This document shows positions 49,642 to 62,070 of a stretch of 64,000 nt of DNA, one piece after another. The position numbers and the translations under genes were made by a program. The DNA is from Archilochus colubris (taxonomy: Eukaryota > Chordata > Aves > Apodiformes > Trochilidae): assembly GCA_023079485.1 (NCBI GenBank), contig CM041083.1, positions 173,717,480 through 173,781,479 on the forward strand, in the 5' to 3' direction. The first letter of the stretch is position 1, and the number at the start of each line of letters is the position of its first letter. A model generated the notes under the pieces. The model worked only from the letters and a program-made list of their open reading frames with translations, searched no databases and was not told the origin of the DNA.

Positions 49642-50749
49642 CAGAAGCTGATCAAGAAGCTGCAGGCTGAGAAAGCCTTTTGGGAGGAGATTCAGAGTTT
49701 TCAGGAGTCAATGAAGAGCTTTTGGGAGAATCACAGGTTCGCAGAATGGTTGGTGTTGGAAGGGATATTTAAGATCATCTGGTTACATCCCCTCTGCCAT
49801 CAACATGGACACCTCCCACCAGACCAGGTTGCTCAAAGCCCCATCCAACCTGGCCTTGAACACTTCTAGGTAGGGGGCAGCCACATCTTCCCTGGGCAAC
49901 CTGTGCCAGCGTCTCTCCACCCTCACACAAAAAAATTTCTTTTTAACATCAAATTCTAAATCAACCCTCTTCCAGTTTAAAGCCATTAACTCTTGCCCTC
50001 TTGCTACATGCCCTTGTTAAAAGTCCCTCCCCAACTTTTCTGCACTGGAAAGCTGCTATAAGGTTTCCCTGGAGCCTTCCTTCTCTTCTCCAGGCTGAGC
50101 AACCCCAACTCCCTCAGCCTGTCTTCATAGGAGAGGGGCTCGCAACCTTTGGTCAGCTTCATGGCCTCCTCTGGTTTCACTTCAGCAGGTCCTTGCCCTT
50201 CTTATCCTGGGGGATCCAGAACTTGACACAGTACTCCAGGTGTGGTCTCAGAAGAGCAGAGTGGAGATGGAGGATCAAGGTTATTAGGAAAAAATCAGAG
50301 ACTTCAAGGCAGCCATCCAAGCCTCCTGAGGGGAAGAAAAGTGAATCTGGAAGAAGATGCATTTTGTGAGGAAGAAAAGGCTATTCAGAAGGAAGCAGAG
50401 GACTTCTGGAGGGTGTATTGTGACTTCTGGAAGGACTATATTGTTTTCTAGAAGAAGGCCAAGGATTTCTGGAAGGATGAACAGTTCCTCTGGGAGAATG
50501 AGTTCTGGAGGTAGACAGGGGATTATGGGCAGAAGAAGCAGCTCTGTGGGCAGATGTAACAGCTCTCCTGGAAGAGGAATGAGCTTTCCAGGAAGACAGA
50601 AATCCCTTAAAGAGTATGAAATGTTGATCTGGGAGGAGGCCTTTGGTCCTGAGAGAGAGAGGCTATCTCCAGGGATGCTGCTGTCCACAGGGAAAAGGCA
50701 CAAATTGTTCTGCAATGCTCAGAACCATGTGGAAAGCCATGTAGAGTGA
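49642..50749 (+). pseudogene. CCDC70: CCDC70 pseudogene, split by a CR1 insertion
   Basis: Plus-strand remains of an intronless coiled-coil gene with repeated FW-x-E and LW-x-E units. Part A (49642-49730) reads QKLIKKLQAEKAFWEEIQSF then QESMKSFWEN. A minus-oriented CR1 (49731 to about 50280) interrupts it. Part B resumes with EEDAFCEEEKAIQKEAEDFW, RVYCDFWKDYIVF, then stop TAG (50449-50451), KKAKDFWKDEQFLWENEFWR, then stop TAG (50512-50514). Part C is in another frame from 50529 (AEEAALWADVTALLEEE, then TGA at 50580-50582). Part D, in a third frame, reads EMLIWEEAFGPERERLSPGM. Known: human CCDC70 is a small testis coiled-coil protein rich in such FWKEE/LWEEE units, located between DHRS12 and ATP7B on the opposite strand to DHRS12, which matches here. 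With three stops, at least two frameshifts and an insertion it cannot encode a protein. Human family detail is from memory. Confidence 0.75.
49731..50280 (-). mobile_element. CR1 inserted into the CCDC70 pseudogene
   Basis: Starts tcacaggttcgcagaatggt and follows CR1 through gaccaggttgctcaaagccc and cagtactccaggtgtggtct to about 50280. CCDC70-like coiled-coil sequence lies on both sides, in the same frame class. Confidence 0.9.
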
Positions 50750-52882
50750 TCTGGATACTTTATTAAGCAGTCCTGTGCTTCAACCAGCTCTCTGAAACAG
50801 CATCTCTACTTCTAGGGGTAAATCAGAGAAGGTGTGTTTTTAACGCGAGTTACTTCAAAGCCATTGTGTTTATGTTTTCAGGTCATTATTTTTTAAGGTC
50901 CTGTAGCCTGAGGAATGGGGTAAACCTCTGGTTTGCTGGCCTGTCACCAGATAGACAAGTGTGGGTGGGTAAAGTCACAAGAAGCTGAGAGCTTAATGGC
51001 TGAGATAATCTTCTGGAGCTCAGAATACTTCACCTGACTCAGAGCAGTTTGTATCAACTGAGTCAGTGCTATAAAAAGGCACTGATAAATATAACCTTTG
51101 GATCCCCCCATATTTAAGAGTCACAGTTAATGCTCCTGATCCTTAATGAGGCAACTCATGCTATTCCACCATTTAACTTCTCAGGAGCCTGATGAGAATG
51201 TTCACCCACTCTGGTGAGCTCCCTCGTCCACTGTCTGGCTGAGAGCATCTTTGGCATCATCCCTGCTGGTGTGGGCAGAGGACAGAGTGAGAAGTGGGAG
51301 GGATTCCAGGAGTCAGTAGTATGTAGGAAAAGGTGCAAGCCAGAGGGAAAGTTGGCAGGGAGTCCACCATCAAGAAGGAAATAAATTTAATAGTGTGAGT
51401 GTATGTGTCTGGTTCAGAGCAGGAGAGGGTGCACACAGGGTGACTGCTCACTTGTTGGATCCTGTTGGCAGAGCAGGTACAGGAGACTCTAAGAGAAAAG
51501 CCTGTGTAACTGCAGTGCAATGTGTGGTCAGTATTTCACAATATTTTATGTGATGTGAGTACAGAGCCAGTGCCTTTTGCTGAACTGAGGCACAGGAACT
51601 GCATTTTTTTCTTGCTTACTGAACTCAGGTGCTTCACATTTTTGGTGACTGAGCTGCAAAGGTTGGTCTAGAGGGAAACATACACCTAACCCACTGTGCT
51701 GGAGAGTGGAGCATCAGTGGAGAGTACTCAGTGAAAAGCCAAACCAAGCATTTCATCTTTCTCTGGTAGGGTAGCATTAGGAACTCATTTCCCTTCAATA
51801 TGGTACTTTATGCTGAAAAGGCTCAAGGACACAACATCAGAAGCCTTTGCAAGTGTGATTGAAGAGTCTGATGACTTCTGTAACTCTCAGGAATACTTAG
51901 GGGCTGTCACTCAAGTTCAGTCCTGTGTGATCTGCTGTAGGACAAGGCTGCCTGTCCTGTTTCATTGTGCTGAAGACAAATTACACAGTGTCTTTCCTGA
52001 AAAATCCATGAATATTTATTGCTCAGTGAATAGCCAGCCCATAAAAAAAGCCAGCTGAACCACCCATGGCAGGAATATAACCTTTTTTATTATTATTCAA
52101 TTATTACCATGTAAAGCCAGAGATTAAAACGACCTATTAGACTATTCAATGCAACTCCTTGAAAGTTCAGTACTCTTATGCATTAGAGCTTTATCATTAG
52201 ATGCTATACAGAGAAAGAACCTTTCAGAAAATCACAGGATGCAAAAAGCACTTGTCACTTATTATGTTTTAATGTCAAAAAGCCAAGAATTAATCTCAGT
52301 TATTTCAATCCACACCTTACATTAACATACATTTAAACTAAAATTAGGTGTGCTTTCACTTGCAAAGAACTTGAAGCCCATGAAATGTACTTAGGAGAGC
52401 TCTCAGTCACCTCTTTCACAGCAGAGAACAGTGTTTCCCTGGTGAGAATGCTGCAAAATACAACAGTTCTGAAATTTAAGGCATCACTCAATGCAGCAGA
52501 AAAGCCAGAGGAATAAAAGTACATACCAATATGGTTTTAAACTAGTCAGTTCCCTTGAATATTACATCCACCTTGTAGTTTCAGAGTGGCCCTTCCTTGA
52601 GCAGAATTGCTGAAGGGAGACCACATTCCAAAGGTTTGCCAGGGCTGGGCATTTAAAGTGGGAAGGTGGAGGGCACCTGCCCTGCTCCCAACAGCTCTGG
52701 ATTGAGGATGGATTTTGGTGGCAAAGCCATTCCCTGCTGACACTCTGGAGTGGGAAAGTAACATGGAGCACAAGTAAAATAACTACTAGAAGGAAAGGGT
52801 CAGTAACATTTATCACCCTAAAACATGAATGTGGAGTATTTTGAGATGTAAAATTCCAAATGAAAAAAATGGATAAATATAC
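50750..52882. other. Unexplained stretch right of the CCDC70 relic
   Basis: No gene or recognisable repeat. The 82-codon plus frame at 51810-52058 has no known motif. Confidence 0.4.
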
Positions 52883-52981
52883 CTCTGGAAGAGCAGGTCT
52901 GCTGGTCTGGTTTGAGTTGGCTGTTGGCACCAGGAGAGAATTGGGCATGAAGAACTGAAGGTTTTTGAAGCACAGACTCAC
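52883..52981 (-). CDS. Exon of an unrecognised gene, upstream part
   Basis: A 99-nt open exon with acceptor CTTCCACCCTACTTTAG|GTGAG and donor CTTCCAGAG|GTATAT. It encodes VSLCFKNLQFFMPNSLLVPT then ANSNQTSRPALPE, with one Cys and one sequon (NQT). Both ends are phase 0, compatible with the exon at 47942-48047. Caution: GTGAGT at its start also looks like a donor, and the exon is short, so chance is possible. It is taken as the same gene because strand, phase and composition agree. Confidence 0.4.
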
Positions 52982-54627
52982 CTAAAGTAGGGTGGAAGGA
53001 CCTAAAGAAGCTGCCAAGTCCCTCTGAGCCTCAAAAGCAGCCATACCTGTAATGTTCTATGCAAGCACTTCTCTAAGCTGTTTTTCTTGTTTAATTTCCA
53101 GAACCAGTGTTGCATAACCATCACCCATCCTCTAGGACTTCACTTATTTTAATTTTTTGTGTTGCTTGAGGTGAATCTCCCTAACTGCAGTTCTGACTTT
53201 TTATCTGTAGTTCTATCCACAGCAGGCATGGGAAACAGCTTTTTCATTTGTCTTGTATTTATTTTTCTGAAGCCCAGTGATGTCTCCTCTACTCACATCT
53301 CCCTACACCAGCCCACCCCACCTCCTTCTGGCCTCCTTCAGTGACCAAGTCCTTAAGTATCTGGAAGGCTTCCACCCTCCAAAAGCTAGAAAAATTATAT
53401 AATTTTCAGCATCTAGATCCAACTCCTGAAGATACCAAATACCTAAGTTACAGCACATATTTTTCAGGAGAGACTCAGTCAGAAGTCATGCAGCTGAGCC
53501 CTTTTGGACACTAAAAATCAGTGCTGAGCTGCCCTGGTGCTGATGGATCCTTCTGCAGAGTGATGCCACCACAAAAAGCCCTGCAGAGTGATGCCACCTG
53601 TCCTATGCCCTGGGATGTTTCAGCCCCTTGTGAACAGAGAGCAAACCAGGGACTTGTTCAGTGGCACAGAATCAGCCAGAACAGGCACTGATGTAACTTT
53701 AGACCATAGTCAGACTTTTCATGGTTGCTGTTCAACCAAAGAGGCATTAAAGATAAACATGGAACCAAGAGTGCAATTTCAGTGTAAATGCAAGGACAAA
53801 ACCCAAATACACCCAAAACATGGTGAACTCAAAAGATCATTCCATGCTGGCAATGCAATTAATTGACAGTCAATGAGCTGTGTGCCCTCAGGAAAGTTTT
53901 AAAGGCTCAATAAGTCCTACGCAGGGCAGTCTGACAACAGGACACTGGAATTTGATGTACTGGCTGGGCTGCACACTCCAGAGCCCACCTAGTTTCTGGT
54001 ATAGATGATGCACTTCTTGCTCTCATTCCCTGGTAAAGAAGACAAAAATATGGGCATACAAAGGAAAGCATTACAGAAAAAATGCGTTGAGGCAGAAGGG
54101 TCCCACTTTATCCATACTGAGAGGCTGTCCTGCACTCAGCCACAAGCCAGTGAGGATGCTACTAAACATCAAATTCACATTTCTAGGTGATTCTCAAGTT
54201 TTTCTTTCAAAGTTTCTGCTCAAGCTGTTCAGAACAGTCTATTTTCTCCTCAGGACCACAGCAAAGGTGGAAGTTATGGACTGCAGCTTTGTCCCTCTAA
54301 AAATGCAGAACTTCCCAAAGCCCAAAGTGTCTTACAGGATAATGGCAATTCTTGCACACAGCTGTAAAGAGGTTGAATCATTTGTGCCAAATCAGCATAA
54401 ATATTTGAATGGGGGAAAGAAAAATCTCCTGAGCTCACTGACACATTTTTAAAGTACAGAATTGTCATCAGAAAGTGTTGCTGATGCAAATGTGGAGACA
54501 ACTTGTAGGAGAAGCAGAACATGGGAAAATGGTGAAGTCATTTAAGTCAACTGACATGTCTGCATGTGTCATAAACCAGAATAGTCAGAGTGACGGAAGA
54601 AAATTAAACTTATTCATTATATGTAGG

Positions 54628-54657
54628 TGTATATGTGTGTGTGTGTGTGTTGTGTAT
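54628..54657. repeat. (GT)n microsatellite
   Basis: About ten GT units with one interruption (gttgtg). Confidence 0.85.
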
Positions 54658-55468
54658 CTATGGCTATAATTTATAGCTCTGTGTTGCAGTCATTACAAAG
54701 GAGGAATGTAAAAAAGCTGGGAGGCAGGCCCAAGACTCATGGGGAACTGGAGGTATGCATCCAGCCAAAAATATAAATCCTGTTGCCATTCTGCCAGGAA
54801 GTCTGGCTGAATCATGGAAAAGTCAATGCATGCCATGGAAATTGAGGAAGGAGATAGAATACTGTGGCTGAAAATGTCAAATAGGGAATAACCAAAATTA
54901 TGGTGAGAATCTCTCTGTTTCTTCCATCATCTCTCTGCCTTTACCTTATTGTCTTCTTATTTAATAATCTTTTATTTACTAATCAAACTAGAAGCATAAT
55001 CTGCAGAGGAGGGAATTCCAGGTTCTTGACGTGGGGATTTTGGGGAAGGATTTAATCCCAATCCATCAATCCACTCAGTCTGTATCATCCCTCAGAGTAC
55101 TTGAAATGTTCCAAAGTCCCATATAAAATGGGGGAATGCTCACAGGTGGTGGTGAGGTTGAGTGAGCCAATTACACACTTAAGTGGGCTTTTATCAAAAT
55201 AAAAGACAATTGGCTCTGCTAACAAAGGGAGCTGTACAGACTTACCAAATCTCAAGGTTAATGTTGTGGAAGCAGGTGACCTCAGCACAGGGTCCTGACA
55301 ACAAACCTTTAATGCCACCACCTCAAGGATCATATTTCTTGAGTCCAAATGGAAACACCATCAACCACCCTCCACGTTTTTTAGAGTGAGTGATAGTGTC
55401 GTGATTTTGTTATCCCCCACTGCAGCTTTGTGAGCATTTTGGCGTGGGAGTTTTTCAAGCAGAAGGAC

Positions 55469-55511
55469 TATTATTATTGTTATTATTGTTATTATTATTA
55501 TTATTATTATT
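55469..55511. repeat. (TTA)n microsatellite
   Basis: About 14 ATT/TTA units, two with G substitutions (ttattg). In the minus frame it produces a false poly-Asn peptide. Confidence 0.9.
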
Positions 55512-57083
55512 CACATGAATTGCCACATTTCCAGAGCTCTGCTGAGAACACTGAAATAGAAATTGGGTTGAAAAGCTGGTATTTAGCTGCTCACCCCTAC
55601 AGTAAATTTCCAATTCATGTCTGGGAAAGAGGAAAGAGAGGAAAGGAGGAAAGAGTGTGACCAAAAGTTAAGTATTGCTGGGAACACAGGGGGTGCCTCT
55701 TTTGGGAACACTCTCTCTCTTTGCTGACTCACAAAAAAAGCAGCTTTCCCTGCAGACTTCATGGCAATTTCTAGCTGCAGCCCAAATACACAAAGCCCAC
55801 TTAGAAAAAAAGCTGTACGTCGTCCCTTTCCTTCAGACCTGTTGTATATGCACTTAATTTAAAAAAATATTTATACTGGATTTACATTCTACCAAGATAG
55901 ACAGGGTTTTCTTCCTCTCAGTGGCACTTGGGTTTTCATCTTTGCAATGAGCAGCAATGTTTAGTTTAGAAAAAAGCCCAAATAGCAGCCTGATGGGTAG
56001 TCATTAATAATGTGAAATAATTCACAGATGAGGAAAAAAATCCATCACCTGACCCTCTGGACTGATTAACTGAGGAGTGGTACTTTCTTGAGAGCAGATA
56101 CAATCAAGGGCTGACAGAGGTGGAACTGATTAACAGGGTGGATATTGCTTGAAGCACTCATCCTTCCCCATCCTTGGGAATTTGTGTAAACTGATCTTCC
56201 TAATGAAGGCATAAATAACAAAGCCTGCAGGGATCCAGAAGGCCTGCACCAGCCTGCTGAAAAGCAGCATCATCAGCAAAGCCCTTCGTGCTCATATGGT
56301 ATTTCTATGGTATATGGAGCTTCCCATTCAGAGGTCTCAGAGAATGCCACACCATCAGTGCTTTTACCCCACAGCTCTCGAGAGCTGTGCAGAGAACATT
56401 GTTGTCATTTTAAGGAAGAGGACACAAAGAGGGGCTGAGAGGTTAAGGCTGAAAAAGGATGTGGTGGTGAATCCGGGAAATCTAACTATCTCCTTCCAGA
56501 TCTCCACCCTATCCATGATACCAGCCTGCCAGTGGGACATAGAACACCCACAGATGATATATTTCAAGAAGTGTGGTGACAACTGGACATCCTAATCCAT
56601 ACCACTGTGTCTTACAGCTCCCCCTGTATCCTGCAATAGATAAAAATCTGGTGTTTTTTACATCTGAACCACCCTGTTAGCAAACATTTAGCAATTGGGA
56701 GTTTATGGTATAGCACAGGTGAATATGTTCTCCCTCCTTCACACCATGTTAGACCACTAATTATGGAATGCCCTTATTATCCATTTAAACAGGCCAGTTT
56801 CTAGCCTCTGATTTGAGATAAAACTTTTTAACAAGACTGAATCAATTTTTCAACATCTGAAGTTTTCTCTTGCCAGCCCAAGGGAGACAGCTGACTGCAG
56901 CCTGCACTTGACGTTCTCTGAGGAGTCCTCCACAAAGCTCTGCTTGCCAGAGCAGATTCTGAATCAGAAAAGAAACTTCTTCCTGCAGCCCCAGCTTGGG
57001 GGGACACCATGAGTTTTCATGTGCATCCTTCACTGGGTGTCTTTGGGACTGGTGGGGAGCAGCTCCTGGTGCTTTGTCTCAGG

Positions 57084-57612
57084 TCATAGAATCATAGAAT
57101 GGTTTGGGTTGAAAGGGACCTTAAAGCTCATCCAGCTCCATCTCCTCTGCATGGGCAGGGACACCTCCTACCAGATGAGGTTGCTCAAAGCCCCATCTAA
57201 CCTGGCCTTGAACACTTCCAAGGAGAGGGAAGCCACAACTTCCCTGGGCAACCTGTGCCAGAGTCTTACCACCCCCATGCTAAAAAATTTCTTCCTAACA
57301 TCTAATCTGAATCCACCTCTTTCAGTGTAAAATCATCCCCCCTCATACAGTCACTACATTCCCTCATAAAAACTTCCCCCCCAGCATTCCTGTAGGCCCC
57401 TTCAGGTACTGGAAGGCCACTATAAGGTCTCTCCAGACTCTTCTCTAGGCTGAAAAACCTCAACTCACTCAGCCTGTCTTCATTGGAGAGGTTCTTCAGA
57501 CCTCTGATGATCTTCATGACCTTCCTCAGAACTTGCTTCAGGAGCTCCATGTCCTTCTTGTGTTGGGAGCCCCAGAACTGGACACAGTACTCCAGATGTG
57601 GTCTCCACACTT
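57084..57612 (-). mobile_element. CR1 LINE fragment
   Basis: tcatagaatcatagaatggt, full 3' part, then the ORF2 C-terminus on the minus strand ([20 protein letters not shown]), ending near 57612. Confidence 0.92.
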
Positions 57613-59174
57613 AACTGGCTCAACAGATCCCACTAGGAATTTACTATCACCCTATGTGGTTAGATTCCAGGTGATCTTGATTGTCATTTCAAGATCTCAG
57701 CCTTTGCTCCAGCTATGTACTGACTGGAAATATCCTACATCTGCCCATGCTGGGTACAGACATCTTGGTATCACAAGCCTCTACGCAACCATCAGCTTCC
57801 AATCTGATTAATGAAGCCTTATTTCCCCTGAATGGAGCCCAGTGTTGAGTGCATCACCATGGTTGGGAAGTCACAGGTCCACAGCCCTGGTGCACTCATC
57901 TAGGATGGTGGAGGACCCCATCCCCAGGCAGCACTATCCAGGTGTCAGGGCATGGCTATGGCTCCATATAAACAGATGGGATGGACCAACCTCAGAATTT
58001 CATATCAGAGATGGGTCTTTAGCATCACCTGCTATTTTTAGCCTCTAACTCAAGAATCCCACAGAACAGCAGCCTCCTCCAGGAGGATGATACCTTGTAG
58101 AAAGGTAACAGATCTGACTCCAGGACCTCAGGCAAGGACCACACCTCTGCATACCTATCATAGGCTTCTCTCTTTGCGTCTCCTCTCTTACATACATTTA
58201 TGATTCAGCTCCTGTCACAAGCACTTTCTGCTAGCAAACATCTGACATCCTCCAGCAATTTTATCCTATAGCTCTTCTGTGCAGCCAGGACACATACTGG
58301 GGTGTACAGACATATTGCTCTGTCAATGTAACAGGCTGGAAACACAGGCACAGAGTCTGTGCCACCAGCATGCATGGCTTCTGTACTTCCTGAGGCCATA
58401 CTGGGAGTCCAAGGCACACCAGTGTCCTTGCCCAGTGTCCTGGTCTACATGGGAAGGAAACAGAGGCAGACATGAGGGATGCAGATGGGTCTGGATGTCA
58501 GGGGAGGATTGCAACCATATTAGAAGCATAAGGTCTGGAGTAAGGTCCAGAGCTTTAAAGGTTGATTCGCAATGTAACTAATGTCACTGTGCATGAAAGC
58601 TCTGAATACCCCCAAGGATCTGGGCTGGGGTGGCCTGTTTCACAGCAGAGAGATAACTCCCAGAGGGCTGGCACTGTTTTTGGGGGGGCATTTCAGAGTA
58701 CACAGACCACAGCCATAGACACCACTCCTTGGCCACAGTGGAGGCCCCAGAAACAGCAGTATGAACAAGATGGAAGTGTATGAAACTCCTAAATATGACG
58801 CAGTGGTTTTCAACTCCTTTTTGACCAAGTAATAGGATAACCCAAACTTCAGATGCTTATGTACCATTTAACCACTTAACACCTCTGCAGCTTTTTCACA
58901 CCTTACTTGCTCACAGTCTCACTGCCAGCAATGGGGCCAACATCTCTCATGACAACCAGAACAAGAGGAATCCTATTTTAAACCCAGTTCCTGTAGATAG
59001 CATGCTGAAGACCTTGTAGGAAACCTGTGGGCTGGATTTCCTAAAGAACACCTTAGTCACCAGACAGACACAACTGAGTTCCTGGTGGTGGGAGATGCCA
59101 CCCTTACCCCTTCTGATCCCCCTGTGGCAGTGGGAGCCACCAACTTCACACCACACACACCTGATTATACTTAG

Positions 59175-59232
59175 TCATAGAATCATAGAACAGATAGAGT
59201 TGGAAGGGTGAAGATCTTCTAGATCCCACCCT
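59175..59232 (-). mobile_element. Very short CR1 3' fragment
   Basis: tcatagaatcatagaacaga followed by tagagttggaagggtgaaga: the terminal part of a CR1. Matching fades after about 60 bases. Confidence 0.7.
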
Positions 59233-60676
59233 CCTGCCTGTCTCCTGTTTCTGCCCCATATCCTGGAGCAGCCTGGCCCAGCTCAACCCCAGCCAGCCCT
59301 TCCTCTTCCATACAAGGTTTCTTGATGCATTGCAGACACAGGGTGTCATTTAACCTCTAGCTAGATGCTTTGACACATAGAGGAAAAAAAAAAAACCAAA
59401 ATAAAGCAGTCAGAAGGGCTAGCTGGAAAGAAAGGACATGGCCAGGAAAACCCAAGTGTGCTGCAGCTACAGCCAGCATGACCCTCCTCATGGTGTGATT
59501 ATTTCTCATTGAACAGCAAGCAAAAGTGACAAATATACCTACTGCTTCATCACTGAAATTATTTGTATTATAGGTAGAGATACCAGACTCCTCAATTTAA
59601 TGCTGGCATGTGAAATTACCAGTTCATAGCCTCAAGCATGGAGACAATAACTGGTGCAGCCCACATTGTCAATGCTGTGTATTTTTAGACTCTTGTAGGC
59701 GTTTGAAGTAATTTCAAAGAGCTTTAATGATTTTTTACACATTTTTCAAGCAAGAATTAAGATGGCCTCCTGAGCTGGGATAAAATGAACGATGTGAAAA
59801 AAAAAAAAAAAAAAAAGATGAAGTGTCTGTGTTTTGCCCTCAGGTCACGGAAGATTCTGGGAGAGAGGAGCAATTCAGAGGCTGTGCAGCCATTTCTTTT
59901 GCTTTCTCTCTGAGGGGCTTTGCAGTGTCAGCCAGAAACATTTTTCATGACCTTGCCCATTTCCCCATGCCTTAAGCAGGGATGTGGTCCTCAGAGGCTG
60001 CAGGAAGATTTCATTCCCAGAAATTCAGGCAAGGGCTAGTTTTCTCTGTTGTGCTCCTTAAAGCCATGCTGTCTTTGGGACAACACCAGTTAAACCCAAA
60101 TGATTTAATTTCATTTTAAAAGAAAACTTGTAAAAATATGATTTTGGTGGACAGCAGGCTCACAGGTTTTCTAATACCTGAGTGGTTCAGGGAAGGCAGT
60201 GTTGTTTTTCTGCAGAACTCTGGCAGGGCTGAGCCAAGCCCTGCAGGGAGCTGGGACCAAAGGGATGCAGGAGAGCTGGGGGCAGTGCTTGCTGCTTTGC
60301 AACTCACCCATTGCAAGGATGCTCCCATCCAACAGCTACCTTGGGGCCGGGGCTGGGGCTGGGTTTATAAGATGATATTCAGACTACATTTCATCTCAGG
60401 TCTGAGCAGGGTTTGTCAGGAGAGCAAGACAATGAGGACAAGGGATGACTCCAGAATACGAGGCATTTGCCATCTTGGAGAAGGTTTTTAGCAGCTTCCA
60501 ACAAAAATACTCATTTCCAAATTATGGAGTAAGTGCCTCAATGTAATAATTACATGTTGATGCTTTTTAAAATTTGTAAACATAGGTGCATGGATGTGCA
60601 TTCATGTGTCCAAATGTGTATATCCAAACAGAGATGTCTGGGTATGATTATATAGACTCAGACTTGCCTGAGGCCA

Positions 60677-61412
60677 TATAGAATCAAAGTATGGTTTGGG
60701 TTGGAAAGGGTCATAAAGATCATCCAGTTCCAACCCCCCTGCAGGGGCAGGGACACCTCCCACCAGACCAGGTTGCTCAAAGCCCCATCCTGCCTGGCCT
60801 TGAGCACTGCCAGGGAGGGGGCCGCCATAACTTCCTTGGGCAACCTGTGCCAGTGTCTTACCATGCTCAAATTAAAGAATTTCTTCCTAATGTCTAACCT
60901 AAATCTCCCCTCTTCAAGTCTTAAACCATTGCCACTTGTTCTCCTCACTACACACCCATGTAAAAACCCCTGCCCCAGATTTCTTGTAGGCCCTCTTCAG
61001 ATATTGGAAGGCTGCTATAAGGTCGCCTCAGAGTCTCCTTTTCTCCAGGCTGAACAACCCCAAATTCCTCAGCCTGTCGTCACAGGAGAGTTTTTCCAGC
61101 CCTCTGATCATTTTAGTGGCTCTCCTCTGGACTCATTCCAAGAGCTCCATGCCCTTCTTATATTGGGGACTCCAGAACTGGACACGTTGCTCCAGGTGGG
61201 GTCTCACAAGTGCAGAGCAGAGGGGGAGAATCACCTCCCTGAAACTGGCTGTCTGTGCTGCTTTTGATGCAGTCCAGGACTCGGCTTTCAGGGCTGCAAG
61301 TACACACTGACTGCTCATGTTGAGAGCTTCTGGTCCACCACCACTGCCAAGTCCTTCTCCTCAGCGCTGTCCACAATCCTTTCTCCTTCCAACCTGTATA
61401 TGAGAAGTGTTT
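60677..61412 (-). mobile_element. CR1 LINE fragment, long
   Basis: atagaatcaaagtatggttt to about 61412. The tail, the RT C-terminus ([20 protein letters not shown] in minus sense) and the cctgtatatgagaagtg end of the Gln/Lys region are visible. Confidence 0.9.
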
Positions 61413-61579
61413 TTTGCTGTAAGATTTACTTTAAGGCCTCTAAAAGCTGGAAGACATTTCTACCACCTCCTCCAGCAGTGCTTAGATGTTTACCATGGCC
61501 TCAATTCAGACTTCTTTGACACAGGAAGTCATGAGATGCAGAGCAGAAAATAACAGGTTTTTTCTATCACAAATAGCAA

Positions 61580-62070
61580 AACTGTCACAAGTGGAAAGAC
61601 CTCTAAGATCATCATGTCCAACTGCCAACATCACATCCCACCCCCTCTATGATATTATATGTAATTTATTTTATATTTATATATATCACCATGCCCACTA
61701 GAGCATGTCCTGAAGCACCTCATCTACATGGTTTTTAAATACCTTCAGGGATGATTATTACAACATCTTCCTGGGCAGCCCATTCCAGTGCCTTACTACT
61801 CTCTCAGTAAAAAAATTCTTCCTGATATTTAGTCTAAACCTCCCCTGGTGCAACTTCAGGCCATTTCCTCTTGTCCTGTCATTGTTCACTTGAGAGAAGA
61901 GGCCAGCACCCATCTCCCTACAACCTCCTTTCAGGTAGTTACAGAGAACAATAAGGTCTCCTATCAACCTTCTTTTCTTCAAACCAAACATTCCAAATTA
62001 CCTCAGCTTCTCCTCATAAAACTTCTTCTACAGACCCTTCACCAGCGTGGTTGCCCTTCTCTAATAAAGT
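61580..62070 (-). mobile_element. CR1 LINE fragment of another subfamily
   Basis: ggaaagacctctaagatcat, then ctgggcagcccattccagtg, ctcagtaaaaaaattcttcc and aggccatttcctcttgtcct. Minus-strand frame 61991-61758 encodes [23 protein letters not shown] CR1 residues. Confidence 0.88.

Larger units (their letters stand above)
52982..57083. other. Unexplained stretch with microsatellites
   Basis: Microsatellites at 54.63 and 55.47 kb, no supported exon. A possible minus-strand donor (ATTACAG|GTATGG near 53045) follows a short open segment but has no acceptor. Confidence 0.4.

Noticed and set aside
55455..55664. Poly-Asn protein on the minus strand
   Set aside because: It is a translation of the (TTA)n microsatellite.
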